Shown: positions 26,409-36,139, counted from the first letter of the stretch. The stretch is 64,000 nucleotides of DNA from Symbiodinium natans (GCA_905221605.1 CAJNDS010000968.1:62501-126500); one strand, 5' to 3'. The notes: generated by a model not told the origin, from the sequence alone. A program made the numbers and translations.

Positions 26409-26958
26409 TTGCAAGGCTACTTGAATGGCGACGTAATTGTTGGGGAAGGAGTAAACTGTGGTCAAAGGCTTCTACATCTTTCGTACTTCTTTGTGGAGCG
26501 ACTTCTTCTGCTCTGTATGATTATCTTCGGTGACGAACCTTTCGTTGATGAAACTGTCGGTGACGAAGAACATATCCATGACCAACGAATCGTTACAGGT
26601 TCCTCGCGCTAAGAAAAAGAGCTTCACTTACTTCTGAGGGCCTAACTACTGGTAAGAGTCTGCAGCAGTTGGCCACGCAGGGCTTCGAGTTTCGACAAGA
26701 TACTATCGAATATGAACCCGTATCGGTATGGAACCGAAAGGTATCGCGGTGCGTTTAGCCCAGAATGCTCTGGGAGCTGCCCAAAGGCAACCCCCAAAAC
26801 GACCACAAAACAAATTACTGGCTGCCACTTCGTGGTTTTCGGTCAAAGGAGTGCAATTGATAGCTCCCCAGGAAGAAAAACCCACTCGAAACAGCAAACG
26901 TGATTCAGTGGCTGATGCTGATGCTTTTTCGAATTTGGTCAGCCCCAAAACGCGCTAA
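26409..26958 (+). CDS. Plus-strand open frames, unknown
   Basis: Two plus frames: 26409-26612 (acidic, IIFGDEPFVDETVGDEEHIH) and 26728-26958 (AQNALGAAQRQPPKRPQNKL, ending SVADADAFSNLVSPKTR and stop). The second has a purine-first codon pattern. No telomere-like tract between 26.2 and 27.3 kb. Family not recognised; the minus strand is also open in part. Confidence 0.3.
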
Positions 26959-26959
26959 C

Positions 26960-28020
26960 TTCTAACAACACCTACCTGCAATTGCCCTTCAGCACGACCT
27001 GGACGAAAGAAAGGAAGGTTCGGTTTTGGGGTTCGGGGTTGAAAGAGGCTCCAAAAGAATTCTGGCACAGGCGACCCCTTCTGATATACCTCTGAAGGTT
27101 TTCATGCAACCTGGAAAGCCCCAACTCCCCAAAACCGAAAACAGCCTTGGGTCTAGGGTTTGCGGGTTAGGCCTTCTGGCACATCATGTTTCTGGAGTCT
27201 GAGGGGGTACATGTTGGAGTCCAACCATACGTTGCCAGAACTCGGGGTTCAAGGCTTAGGCCCATGGAGTTTGTGATCTTTCCACCGGGGTTGAGCATGA
27301 GTTTAACATGGCACGTCCCTCAAACCTGAATTCTGAAGAATTTGAAATAGTTATTACATACCCTAGTTTTAGGGTTTAGGGTTTAGGGTTCCTAAACTCT
27401 GGAGCTCGGCCGGGCTGCAAAGCGACAGCGTACCCCCGCGAGACTCGCGACGTCGCTGGCCCGCCTGTGACAGCGCGGGAATTGGCGGACGCTTCTCTAG
27501 GGTTTATTTAGGGTTTAGGGTTTAGGGTTCGTAGCACAGGTACGCGCTCTTCTCGGATTCTCCGCAAAGCGCTCGGAACCCAGAAACCCAAAGAGGGTGC
27601 CGCAATATACCCTAAACCCAAACCCTAAACACCCTAAGTCCCACAGCCAGTCAAGCTCAGGGTTGGGGGTTCGGGCTTCGGGTTTAGGGTTTGTTGTTTA
27701 GGATTTAGGGTTTAGGGTCTTGCGATGTCGGGGCTGTTGGAGGCTTCATGGGGTGGTTTTTGGCCTCCTTGGGGTTGCAGGGATTGTTTTGGGGTGTAGT
27801 GGTTTGGGCTTTGAGGGTTTGGGTTCGGGGGTTTATGGCCTAGGGCTCTTGGGAGGACGGAGCACACGGAACCGGTCTCATGGGGTTGGGGGCTTGGGGC
27901 TTAGGGGTCCAGGAGTTCAGGGTTGAGGGGCATTACGGGATGTGTGGGACTTGTTGGTTTGACCCTTGCGCTCCCGAACCCCGAAACCCGAAACCCTAAA
28001 CCCTAAACCCGAAAGGAGAT
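26960..28020. other. Mostly degenerate telomere-like repeat, one weak exon
   Basis: Short TTTAGGG tracts near 27370, 27505 and 27700, and G-rich degenerate sequence to 27950. A GC-rich segment at 27434-27472 has a CACAG|G acceptor on minus and frame RASDVASLAG. Otherwise nothing supportable. Confidence 0.5.
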
Positions 28021-28024
28021 GAAA

Positions 28025-28075
28025 CTCGAGCTTGTGGTGCCCAGCCTTCGTTTTCAGCGAGCACGGCCTTTGCCA
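28025..28075 (-). CDS. Candidate short exon
   Basis: Minus-strand GGCAAAG|G acceptor, frame AVLAENEGWAPQARVSS. Donor unclear. Confidence 0.3.
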
Positions 28076-28521
28076 AGCAAGTTCGATTCGGCGTTGAGGG
28101 TTTTGGGCCCTCGGGGCTTGGGCCCGGGGAGCGAGGGGCTTAGGGTTTAGGGTTTAGGGTTTCGGGGTTCGGGAAGCCTGGCTTAGAGATCTTTAGATGC
28201 TCGTGTTCTGTTGTATGGGTTGTTGCTTTCTGTTGTTTTTTGAAAGTGAACATAACGGCCCGTGAGACTCTGAACAAGCCAGCAAGAAAGCAAAGGAACT
28301 CCAGAGCTCTGCCCCAAGCCCTAAATCCGAAGCCTTAACCCTAAACCCTAAAGTCAAACCTTGAACGTAAGGATGGGTCATGGAAGCGCCCAGAATCTGG
28401 TACCCTTGAAGATTCGCAAGGAACCTGAAACTTCGGCCCCTAAGCTCCAAAATTAGGGTTTAGGGTTTAGGGTTAAGGGTTAAGGGTTTAGGGTTTAAAC
28501 CAGAACAATCCGAGAGTTGAC

Positions 28522-28583
28522 CCCCTTGAAGCCGGGGGGCATCCGCGACATGAAGGAGCGAGTTGGCCTTTGGGATGTGGGCT
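28522..28583 (-). CDS. Candidate exon beside a long telomere-like tract
   Basis: CCCTAAACCCTACCCCCTACCCTCTGCAG| on minus provides the acceptor (AG at 28585-28584); that is, telomere-derived C-rich repeat merges into the pyrimidine tract. The frame PTSQRPTRSFMSRMPPGFKG ends at GGG|GTCAAC. Two frames are open; this one has the better third-position bias. Confidence 0.42.
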
Positions 28584-28595
28584 CTGCAGAGGGTA

Positions 28596-28752
28596 GGGGG
28601 TAGGGTTTAGGGTTTAGGGTTTAGGATTTAGGATTTAGGGTTTAGGGTTTAGGTTTAGGGTTTAGGGTTTAGGGTTTAGGGTTTAGGGTTTAGGGTTTAG
28701 GGTTTAGGGTTTAGGGTTTAGGGTTTAGGGTTTAGGGTTTAGGGTTTAGGGT
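28596..28752. repeat. Interstitial telomere-like tract (TTTAGGG x ~20)
   Basis: The longest nearly pure TTTAGGG tract in the window, with a few TTTAGGA and TTTAGG variants in the first third. Confidence 0.97.
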
Positions 28753-29063
28753 CTGCTGTGATAGGGCGTCGATGCTGTGAAACTTAGCCTTTGAAACAAG
28801 CCCGAAAGCTTCGTGAGGCGTGAGGAGCAGCTTTGGCCCGACTGTGGAAGGCCATTTAACACTTTTTCTCCCACCCCACGCCGTCCGAGGCGGCAAAGCC
28901 ACCCAAACCTATTCCTTTTAGGGTTAGGCCTAAACTCAAGGCGCTTCTAAAAACTTCGTCCGTTTTGAAAAGAAGGCAGGGTGTCCCGGGGGAAGTTCCC
29001 AGAACGTCCAGGGGCGTCCCAGGAAGGTTTCAGGGGGGTCCCCACAAGCTTGGATGCTGGGGT

Positions 29064-29183
29064 TTAGGGTAGTGACTTAAATAAGGGACCGGTATCGAGG
29101 AGAACGTGCTCCGGTACCGGGCCCATCGTGGGTGCTACCGAGCTGTGGGAGGCGGGCGAACGACCTGGGTCAGCTTGCGCCAT
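29064..29183 (-). CDS. Small complete open frame, GC3-rich
   Basis: ATG at 29183-29181 opens 39 codons to TAA (29066-29064), with MGPVPEHVLLDTGPLFK in its second half. Mostly G/C third positions. It may be a first exon spliced earlier (CTCG|GTAGCA at about 29132). An imperfect GGTACCGG-type hairpin at 29080-29113 overlaps it. Confidence 0.42.
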   Translation of the reverse strand: MAQADPGRSPASHSSVAPTMGPVPEHVLLDTGPLFKSLP

Positions 29184-29201
29184 CGAGGTCGAGGGGCTTA
29201 G

Positions 29202-29295
29202 GTGCCGCCCCCCAACTGTAGGGGGGCGGCCTCGGCCTTGAGTTTAGGGTTTAGGGTTTGGGGTTTAGGGTTGGGGGCTGGGGGTTTAGAGAGCC
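29202..29295. repeat. Short telomere-like tract
   Basis: TTTAGGG words with TTTGGGG variants. Confidence 0.8.
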
Positions 29296-29379
29296 TTAAA
29301 CCCTCTACGTACTGGGGAACCAAACCCGGGAAAGAAGGAGGAGCGTTCTTGGTCCGTCGCGTTGAGGGTTTAGGAGATA

Positions 29380-29604
29380 AGTTTTTTTTTTTTTTTTTTT
29401 AATGGGAACCCGACCCTATACGAGAAAAAGGGAAAAAGGGTACCACTTAGGTCCTCCGTTGCAGGGATTGAGGTTTGTAGAAGTGCCTGTGTACCTCAGA
29501 AGGCACCCGAACAACGTAGCCGTCAAGCCATCAAGCAGTTGTTGTTTGACTCCACTGCCTCCTGTGTCTAGCTCCTCAGCTCGATTTACATCTACACACC
29601 ACAC
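29380..29604 (-). CDS. Open frame followed by an A-run on the sense strand
   Basis: Minus-strand frame ELDTGGSGVKQQLLDGLTAT continues LFGCLLRYTGTSTNLNPCNG and stops at about 29416. A run of about 18 A on that strand (29383-29400) follows within 20 bases. Gene plus adjacent A-run is what a processed retrocopy would show. An AG|G acceptor at about 29571 and GTGCCT donor inside offer the alternative of an ordinary exon. Confidence 0.35.
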
Positions 29605-29780
29605 AACACAAGACTTACCAACAATACCCTCAATACAGTCTGTTTGTGGGGTGGTATTCTATGGTAGAAGCCCTCAACCCTGAGCCCACGCCCTATACAC
29701 CTACTCGCATCATCAGGACCCTGGCACTGCATCTTCCTTAAAGGAACCCTCAACCCTAAACCCTAAACCCTTACGGGCAC

Positions 29781-29874
29781 TGGGGAAACCCACCAGCCTC
29801 CGATTGAACACTCCGGGTGGACGTCATCACTGCGGCATTGCGGGAGTAGCTCGAGCTACTCTCGCGCACCCTCC
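29781..29874 (-). CDS. Candidate exon
   Basis: AGTCCTTTTAG|GG acceptor at 29876-29875 and CCCCA|GTGCCC donor at 29780. The frame SSYSRNAAVMTSTRSVQSEA continues GGFP. Ser/Thr-rich with good codon bias. Family not recognised. Confidence 0.48.
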
Positions 29875-29879
29875 CTAAA

Positions 29880-30590
29880 AGGACTTGGGGCTGAGTGGGT
29901 AAGAACGTCAGGCAGACAAGAAAGGGGCCTATATTCAGTGCAATGGTGGAGTTTCTGAGTGGACTTTCTGAGTAGCTTTTTTTTACCTCTTATAAGAGGA
30001 TTCTCTTGAAGTTGGTAGTTAGCTAGACTCCTGTACGGTCGGGCTTCGGTGTGTCATATCCTTCTTCGGGTGGCATCTGCTACTCTGGGGAGACTGGGCT
30101 GGGTAGCTGTGGTGGTATCGGGATGATGTGAGGCTATGAGCTCACGGTGTCCTTCATGGGTGTGGCTTTAGGGTTCAGACTCATGAGGCTCATGCGTGGC
30201 TCACAGGGATGTAGCGTCTCTGAACCCCTCTCGGGCGTGTTGAAATAGCTTCGGAGCATCATGAACTCAGTGCCACAATCCTGGTCAAATTGCGGGCCCT
30301 TCTTTGGTGTCCCAGAGCTTTGCTGCCTCTTTCAGGGGGGAGAAAGGTTATGCGGAAAGGGATGCATTGGGGTAAGACCGCTCGGGGGGTTTAGGGTTGA
30401 GGCATTGTAGTCCATACATGGCCTTTACAGGCCTTGTTGGGTTTCTAGGGTTCTTTCGGGATCTTGATCACGGCTTGAGGTCTTCCGGCTTGCGAACCGT
30501 GCGTTTTTTCTGCCTTGCCCGCGGCTCGCGTGCATCTCCGGCAACAGAAAGCTTTCCAAAAGCCTTCGGCTACATGGGACCGGAGGCCTA
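29880..30590. other. Spacer, no firm gene
   Basis: Contains a perfect palindrome CCTCTTATAAGAGG at 29986-29999 and ordinary mixed sequence. A plus frame at 30397-30591 (YMAFTGLVGFLGFFRDLDHG) is unsupported. Confidence 0.5.
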
Positions 30591-30779
30591 AAGCCTAAAC
30601 CCTAAACCCTAAACCCTGATTCCAGGAGACCCAAAGGCCCCCAAACCCAAAATCAAAATCCCACGGGTCTTCCTGTGGAAGAGCCGATGCGATGAAAAGG
30701 GGCAAAGACAAGGGGGAACCGGCTTGCTGGAGTGCACCACCCTGCTGTTCCCCTGGGGTTTGGGGTGTAGGGTCTAGGG

Positions 30780-30985
30780 TTTAGGGTGCCCCGAACCCCC
30801 ACAGCCCCCCCATGAACTGCCAACCGCCCCGACAAACTGGTGCTCCCCTGCGTTTGCCCGGACAGTGGAAAACCTGGTGTGCTTTGCGCCTTGACGGGCG
30901 TCTCGCCGCTGTCCAGAAATTCTTGGGTTCGAAGCACGGACTGGATGCTTTCTCTCTCGGTATCATCTTCTCTTGGAATACGCAT
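30780..30985 (-). CDS. Candidate start exon, unknown protein
   Basis: ATG near 30985 opens MRIPREDDTERESIQSVLRT and continues QEFLDSGETPVKAQS. An acidic/polar region follows, and then the frame enters telomere-like repeat at about 30790. A CCAG|GTTTTC donor near 30870 is likely. Could instead be an internal exon with an AAG| acceptor. Confidence 0.42.
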
Positions 30986-31039
30986 AATTATGACTCTATG
31001 ACTACTGCTCTTACACAGATAGAAATAACTCTACATGTG

Positions 31040-31137
31040 CATCTACATAGGGTCTCTGGGTGAAACTTCAGGTTCTTAGGTCTTCTGGACGGCGCCGCAT
31101 CTAGCAGCTGAAAGCTGATGTTCACGGGTCTTCCTGC
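31040..31137 (-). CDS. Candidate exon
   Basis: CACCTGCAG|G acceptor on minus near 31139; frame RPVNISFQLLDAAPSRRPKN continues LKFHPETL. It lies about 50 bases upstream of the candidate at 30985. Confidence 0.42.
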
Positions 31138-31269
31138 AGGTGGCGCTTTGTGTACTTCCCTCAGCCCGCATATCGGGACCCTGAAGCCCAAGGGGCTCTA
31201 CTTGCTCAGTACCCTGAAGCTTAGGGTTTAGGGTTTAGGGTTTAGGGTTGCCCACAAGCGGAAGCCCTG

Positions 31270-31332
31270 CTAAGTCTCTGCGAGACCCACGCCTTCCTGG
31301 CGCTCAGCCCGCAGTGAAGCGGTGAATCCCAC
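31270..31332 (-). CDS. Candidate terminal exon
   Basis: GGCCTGCAG|G acceptor at 31334-31333; VGFTASLRAERQEGVGLAET then TAG (31272-31270). Twenty codons, helical, good codon bias. Confidence 0.45.
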   Translation of the reverse strand: MGFTASLRAERQEGVGLAET

Positions 31333-31359
31333 CTGCAGGCCATGGAGGGCCTTTGGGGT

Positions 31360-31447
31360 TTAGTTTAGGGTTTAGGGCTTAGGGCTTAGGGTTTAGGGTT
31401 TAGGGTTTAGGGTTTAGGGGTTAGGGGTTAGGGTTTAGGGTTTAGGG
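31360..31447. repeat. Interstitial telomere-like tract (TTTAGGG)
   Basis: Mixed TTTAGGG, CTTAGGG and TTAGGGG units. Confidence 0.95.
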
Positions 31448-31639
31448 GTGTTCTGTTGGTTGATTCTCGGGCTTACGGTCTAGAGTGTTTAGCGATCAGG
31501 GCGGGCTTTGGTGGTTCGAATCTCGAATACGACACATACTTGAGAATATGTAGATACGTAGACGTGGACCAGCAGAGGTGCACATGCATACCTAGATAGT
31601 ATGCAGATGCTGAGTTATCTATTGTTGAGCTCCCAATGT

Positions 31640-31715
31640 AAGAACAAGTATGTATGTATACATATACATATACATACATACATATATATATATATACATT
31701 TATTTATTTACAGTA
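31640..31715. repeat. CATA/TA microsatellite
   Basis: TACATA then TATATA repeats, AT-rich. Confidence 0.9.
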
Positions 31716-31769
31716 TACAAAGCTTGCCTCTGGTCTGCAAGGCCATGCTACAACCGGAAGCCTCCGCGC

Positions 31770-31870
31770 AGGCTAGGGTTTAGGGTCTCCGAGAGGCCTC
31801 GGTCACAGATCTGCAGCTGACGGCAACGGCGCTGCGCATGCTCGAGCTCGCGCAACGCCTCTTCCTGCTC
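31770..31870 (-). CDS. Coiled-coil exon, unknown protein
   Basis: Minus-strand acceptor GCCACGTGCAG|G at 31872-31871, then EQEEALRELEHAQRRCRQLQ, a heptad-like charged helix with almost all third positions G/C. A CAGATCT|GTGACC donor lies near 31801. If it is not used, the frame continues into CCCTAAA repeat, where the repeat is translated as TLNPS, and stops at about 31752. Confidence 0.55.
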
Positions 31871-32033
31871 CTGCACGTGGCAAACACGGGATCAGGGTTT
31901 ACGGCGCCTTGAACCCCTAAGCCCGAAACTCTTCCTTCTCGCCCCTATAAACCCTAAGCCCTAACCCTCCACCCTCCTCGAATGACGCCTGCAAACCCTA
32001 AGCCCTAAACCCTCCACCCTCCTCGAACCCACA

Positions 32034-32130
32034 ACTACTGTTTGCTTAAGAACCCCCCAACAAATGAAAATAATACTATTCCATCTAAGGGCAGTAAGGG
32101 GATTGTCATTGTTGCTTTCTTTTAAATTTC
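32034..32130. mobile_element. MITE-like element family A, copy 2 (right end lost)
   Basis: Left terminus CTACTGTTTGCTTAAGAACC plus the CTAAGGGCAGTAAGGGGATT core. The right inverted terminus is not found. Confidence 0.65.
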
Positions 32131-32164
32131 TTCAGCAAAGAAATCACAAGCCCTATATAAACTG

Positions 32165-32265
32165 CATCCTGCTGAAGTGTCGCCAGGCCGATGGGATCGC
32201 CACCCGCGCACACCTCAGACGAGCGCGCCAAGGGTGCGACCGGGCCCTCATTTGGGGGATCTCTT
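32165..32265. other. GC-rich open segment, strand undecided
   Basis: Plus reads CRQADGIATRAHLRRARQGC then DRALIWGIS and stop. Minus reads MRARSHPWRARLRCARVAIP. Both have high third-position G/C because the segment is GC-rich. Confidence 0.3.
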
Positions 32266-32269
32266 AAAG

Positions 32270-32306
32270 GGTTTAGGGTTTAGGGTTTAGGGTTTAGGGT
32301 TTAGGG
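32270..32306. repeat. Interstitial telomere-like tract
   Basis: Five TTTAGGG units. The stretch 32310-33060 that follows has only weak plus-strand frames and degenerate repeat. Confidence 0.9.
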
Positions 32307-33097
32307 TACATGAAGCATTCAAGCGTGAATGGTCCCTTTGCTACCCTATAAAGCCCAAGGGCCCGTTACTTCACAGCCTTTAAGGCCATGTCACCATCCT
32401 CAGATAGCTTCGGAAATCCTTTTCCGGATTCCCTAAACCCTAAACCCAACGTGTGTGTGTGTGCTCATGTTCCGATGTCTCAATAGGGCCCTGCGGTTTC
32501 CCTTCTTGTATGGGGCGGGACAAGGTTGATGGGGTTGAGGGGTTAGGGTTTAGGGCTGCAGGCCTTCCTTTCCCTAGAACCCTTTTTGGGGACCAGGGGC
32601 TCAAGCTCAGGGACTAGTGAAACAAACTTACCAACCCATCTATACTACCCTACTGGGACAGCAAAGAGGCTTCTCTTGGCTCCGAAGCCCCGAAACCTAC
32701 ACCCCCCCTCCCCGCCCCCGTGGACATCTGAAGCCCACCCAAGCCTCTAAACCCCCAAACCCGAAACGAAGATCCAGGCTCCCTGGCGCAGTGCATCACG
32801 GCCTCGTGGACGCTGTGAAAGAGCCACTCCTGCAAATAGATTCAACCGGCGGCTCATGGTTTGTTACTACGGGTTTTGTTTTAGGGTTCAGGGCTTCTGG
32901 TGGCACAGGGTTTGGGATTTAGGCGAGCCTTCCTCGGAGTGCAATGGGGGGATTCGTTGCCCAAAACGGCGAGACTGAGCACCGAAGAGACGGTTGGTTC
33001 GTCAGCTGTGGCTCTACGTTCCTCGGTGCTGCCACGTGGGGCTTGATGCACATCCTGGTTGAATTTAGCGGGTCCCTGCCATCGTATTATTTACGCA

Positions 33098-33215
33098 CAC
33101 ACACACACATATATATATACATATATATATATACAAATATAGATATTTATATATATATATATATATTTGTATATATATATATATGAATATATAAATAAAT
33201 ATATAATATATATAT

Positions 33216-33254
<39 letters not shown>

Positions 33255-33268
33255 TATATATATATAGG
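33098..33268. repeat. Long TA-rich microsatellite
   Basis: About 170 bases of TATA/CATATA, self-complementary over long stretches. All overlapping frames (poly-Tyr/Ile) are artefacts. Confidence 0.95.
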
Positions 33269-33524
33269 TTTTGTCAGGATCTCAAGGTACCAAGAAGCTG
33301 CAGCCAACAAGAAGGAGATCCCGGACTGAATCCATTGGCCTCGCCAAGGTAGTCCAGCAGCCCGAACTTCCTCAGTCGGCTCCCTTCAGGGTTTAGGGTG
33401 TAGGGTTTAGGGTTTAGAGCCCTGAAACGCAAAACCTTAAACCCTGGGTTCAAAGCATCTACGCGGTGCAAGAAGTGAAGCCGGTGAACCCTAAACCCCC
33501 AAACACAGGGGGCAGCGAACTCAC

Positions 33525-33753
33525 TGATGCACCATCTGCTGGCTAATTCCTAGGTGTCGTGCCGGTCGGGTGGGCGGCTTCGGTTGAATTCGGGTTGAAC
33601 AGAGGGTTGGATTCAGAGTTTGGGGACTTCGTTGCCAGGCAGACCCCGCGCTCGTAAACCCTCTGAACTTTAGAGACAACTCCGCTTGTGGCCAAAGCGT
33701 CTGCAGGCTGCGCTCGAGACGCTCACCAACACAAGAGAAGGCGACATCAATGC
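33525..33753 (-). CDS. 229-nt exon with consensus splice sites, unknown protein
   Basis: Acceptor AAATCCTCCAG|GC (AG at 33755-33754) and consensus donor CA|GTGAGT (33524-33519). One frame is open for all 75 codons: IDVAFSCVGERLERSLQTLW, then ELSLKFRGFTSAGSAWQRSP, then a Pro/Arg-rich tail ending GISQQMVH. It starts in phase 1 and ends in phase 2. This is one of the longest intact candidate exons. Family not recognised. Confidence 0.6.
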
Positions 33754-34115
33754 CTGGAGGATTTAGTGGCTACCCTGAGCCCTAAACCATGTCCACAACC
33801 CGATACTTATTTGTGCCAAGGCTTCGGCGTTGGTATAAACTCATAAAAAGATATTTGCATCTATGTATATTCCGGCTCTGTGTGTGCATGCTTTGTACAC
33901 CGTTTGGGTTAAAGGGGGGTTAGGGGCACCAGAGTTTGGGAGCTTTTGGGCCTTGAAGGCTTCAGGGAAAATCAGCTTGAGACTTCAGTGCCTTGCAAAC
34001 CCTGAACGCAGAAGCCCTGAGGGTCGAAAAGCCTAAACCCGTCTTAACCTGCAAACCAAGTGTCAGGTCCTCATTCGGATGTCTAGATAATGGGCATGTT
34101 TTGCATCTCCATTGT

Positions 34116-34239
34116 CTACTATTTGCTTAAGATCCCCCCCAAACAAAAACAAAACATGTTAAACTTGTTATTCCTTATAAGGGCAATATAGGGATTACTT
34201 TTTTTATAATGCCGTTGGGGTTCCTAACCAGGATACTAC
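34116..34239. mobile_element. MITE-like element family A, copy 3
   Basis: CTACTATTTGCTTAAGATCC on the left, CCTTATAAGGGCAATATAGG core, and a degraded right end (GGTTCCTAACCAGGATACTA). Confidence 0.75.
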
Positions 34240-34362
34240 CACCACTGGGCAACCTCGCCTACACTGAAGTCGCGAACTCTAAGCCCAAAACCCCAAATTT
34301 AGATCCTGGAGCCCTGAGCACCCGAACCCTAAACCCTAGACCCTAAACCCTGAACCCTAAAC

Positions 34363-34415
34363 CCCAGTGATGCGCGTCCTTGTGACCGGAAGTCATGGAT
34401 AACGCTGTGCAGCAC
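34363..34415 (-). CDS. Candidate short exon
   Basis: GCTGGGCCCAG|G acceptor at 34417-34416; frame VLHSVIHDFRSQGRASLG. A GTCACA donor at 34386 or the repeat boundary near 34363 could end it. Confidence 0.38.
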
Positions 34416-34484
34416 CTGGGCCCAGCTTTCTCCCCTTGGGCTTTTTAGGGCTAGGGAAGCCCAACTGCCTAGAAGTTCCAGGCG

Positions 34485-34710
34485 TTTAGGGTTTAGGGTT
34501 TAGGGTTTAGGGTTTAGGGAAGCCTAACTTCCTGAGGGTCATTGGGGTTTGGGGGGCTTGGGGGTTTAGGGCTCCAAGAGCCGACTGTGCTGTGGCTGGG
34601 GGGCTCCGAGGCTTCTAGACGTAGCTTTGTGGTGGTTCAGGGTTTAGGGTTTAGGGTGTAGGGTTTAGGGTTTAGGGTTTAGGGCAGTTTAGGGTTTAGG
34701 GTGGTTGCTA
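34485..34710. repeat. Telomere-like tracts
   Basis: TTTAGGG tracts at about 34487-34518 and 34640-34700 separated by degenerate G-rich sequence. Confidence 0.9.
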
Positions 34711-34711
34711 C

Positions 34712-34793
34712 TAATTCCTCCAGAGCCCCCCCCTAAACATGAACATATTTTTCCTCATTGTCAGGGATTTCTGCTGCTCGCCAGTGTAAGTAC
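34712..34793 (-). CDS. Linked exon 2, unknown protein
   Basis: ATTTTATCAG|GT acceptor at 34795-34794. Its first two bases complete the codon left by the exon at 34930-34843, and the frame reads TYTGEQQKSLTMRKNMFMFR, then GGLW. The implied intron is only 49 nt with consensus ends. The 3' boundary is uncertain, with an in-frame stop at about 34708. Confidence 0.52.
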
Positions 34794-34842
34794 CTGATAA
34801 AATCTTAAGCCGGTCAAGCAAACCTTTTGCTTCCATCCTTAC

Positions 34843-34930
34843 CTCTTGGCATGAAATCTGCTGAATGAACGCAGATCAGGTGAATTCGCAGCTCGAAGTC
34901 TAAATCACACACAGTGCCCAACCCCGCTTC
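34843..34930 (-). CDS. Linked exon 1 with consensus sites, unknown protein
   Basis: Acceptor AGTGTTTAG|G (AG at 34932-34931) and consensus donor GAG|GTAAGG (34842-34837). Frame EAGLGTVCDLDFELRIHLIC, then VHSADFMPR, ending in phase 1 and matching the next exon. The alternating polar/hydrophobic pattern suggests beta strands. Confidence 0.65.
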
Positions 34931-35048
34931 CTAAACACTTAACCACTAAACCCGAAACCCTCAAACCCTACTATATTATATAGCGGCCTGCATAATTAGA
35001 ATAGTCTTTTTTTGGGGGGTTTTGTAGTAATAGTAATAATTCGACCGC

Positions 35049-35142
35049 CTATAAGTAGCTCGTTGGCTTCCATGGACCTCCATTGCGGAGTAGTCCGCGG
35101 TGACGACCGGCGTGAAATCCAGGACTAGGTATCTGACTTCAC
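35049..35142 (-). CDS. Candidate exon, unknown protein
   Basis: Acceptor GGCCGCTGAG|GT at 35144-35143; frame EVRYLVLDFTPVVTADYSAM, then EVHGSQRATY. It ends at a GC (TATAG|GCGG) or nearby GT donor. Strong codon bias. V-D-F-T-P-V-V-T-A-D-Y-S-A resembles the core of a STAS-type strand-helix (compare VVDFSPVTHIDSTA in SulP proteins), which is interesting because a SulP gene lies just downstream on this strand. Confidence 0.58.
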
Positions 35143-35157
35143 CTCAGCGGCCGAGAG

Positions 35158-35185
35158 GGTTTAGGGTTTAGGGTTTAGGGTTCAG
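35158..35185. repeat. Short telomere-like tract
   Basis: Three to four TTTAGGG units directly upstream (sense strand) of the exon acceptor at 35143. Confidence 0.9.
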
Positions 35186-35304
35186 AGGTTCAGGATGTTG
35201 GTTTTGCAGGGTTTAGAGGGCGAATTAGTTAGGATCTAGGGCTTTTAAGGCTTGTAAGGCCCTACCGGAAACTCTGAAAACAAAACGTCATCACGGAGCA
35301 CCCC

Positions 35305-35387
35305 ATGAAACATGGTGAAGGGTACTGAGCTCTGCAGGTCCCTCTATCCCAGAAGTGGTAGAGCGCGGGAACTCTCACTGTTTCCCT
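35305..35387 (-). CDS. Candidate exon
   Basis: CTAGCTGTTTCAG| acceptor at 35389-35388; frame RETVRVPALYHFWDRGTCRA continues QYPSP. Good codon bias. The plus strand is also open (ELCRSLYPRSGRAREL). Confidence 0.42.
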
Positions 35388-35577
35388 CTGAAACAGCTAG
35401 CTTGAACAGGAGGCTCCTTTCTTACAGGGACGCCCCCCCTCCCCCGGATCACTCCCAAATTCAAGGACTCACCCCGAAGCCCCCCACGATATTTCAACCC
35501 CAAGCCCCAGCCCCTCCCCTCTCCCCCAGCTTAATGTAGAGCAACCCCCCATTCTTCCCCCCAGCTTAATATTCCAA

Positions 35578-35608
35578 AACCCTAAACCCTAAACCCTAAA
35601 CCCTAAAC
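35578..35608. repeat. Short telomere-like tract
   Basis: Four CCCTAAA units. At 35805-35831 a T-run passes directly into a G-run. Confidence 0.9.
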
Positions 35609-35892
35609 AAGTGACGTTGTCGGGTCCAGGAGTTGTCAGAGTTGCGACGAGACCGACGGACTGGTCTAGGATTTTGGGTTTCGGGTTTAGGGTCGGTTTT
35701 TGGTGGTTTGCAGGGTCTAGGGGTTTAGTGGGTTTAGGTTTAGGGTTGAGGGATTTTGGGGTTGAGGTTCGGACATTCAGGACTTTCAGGGTTTCAGCTT
35801 ATTATTTTTTTTTTTTTGGGGGGGGGGGGGGCTTAGGGCAACAAAGCTCCACATTCCACTCAGACTGGTAAGGGCTTCGGGCTTAGGAGAAC

Positions 35893-35996
35893 CTGTTTTC
35901 CAGCCGCCCTGCTGGTCATGCTGGTCGAGCCGCTGATTTCGCGCATATCCTTGGGGCATTGCAGACTCAGAAATCTTGGCTCTCAGCTTGTGAGGT
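35893..35996 (-). CDS. Candidate exon near the SulP STAS exon
   Basis: CCTCACAAG| acceptor at 35998-35997 and ACAG|GTTCTC donor at 35892. Frame LRAKISESAMPQGYARNQRL continues DQHDQQGGWKT. Polar, helix-like. It lies 0.15 kb downstream of the STAS-start exon on the same strand and may be a later exon of that gene. Confidence 0.45.
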
Positions 35997-36139
35997 TTAC
36001 GTAGGGGACTCTCCGATAAACTCGCAGAAGCGAACCTCCTTGAATCTCAGTACCTCAAATGTACCCGAGTCCATCGCCAGACCAGCAACGATTCTGAACC
36101 AGTGGAGGGTTCTAAGCTGCTTGAAAGTGCAATGCGTAC

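Noticed and set aside
33065-33352. Tyr/Ile-rich frames on both strands
   Set aside because: Translations of the TA microsatellite.
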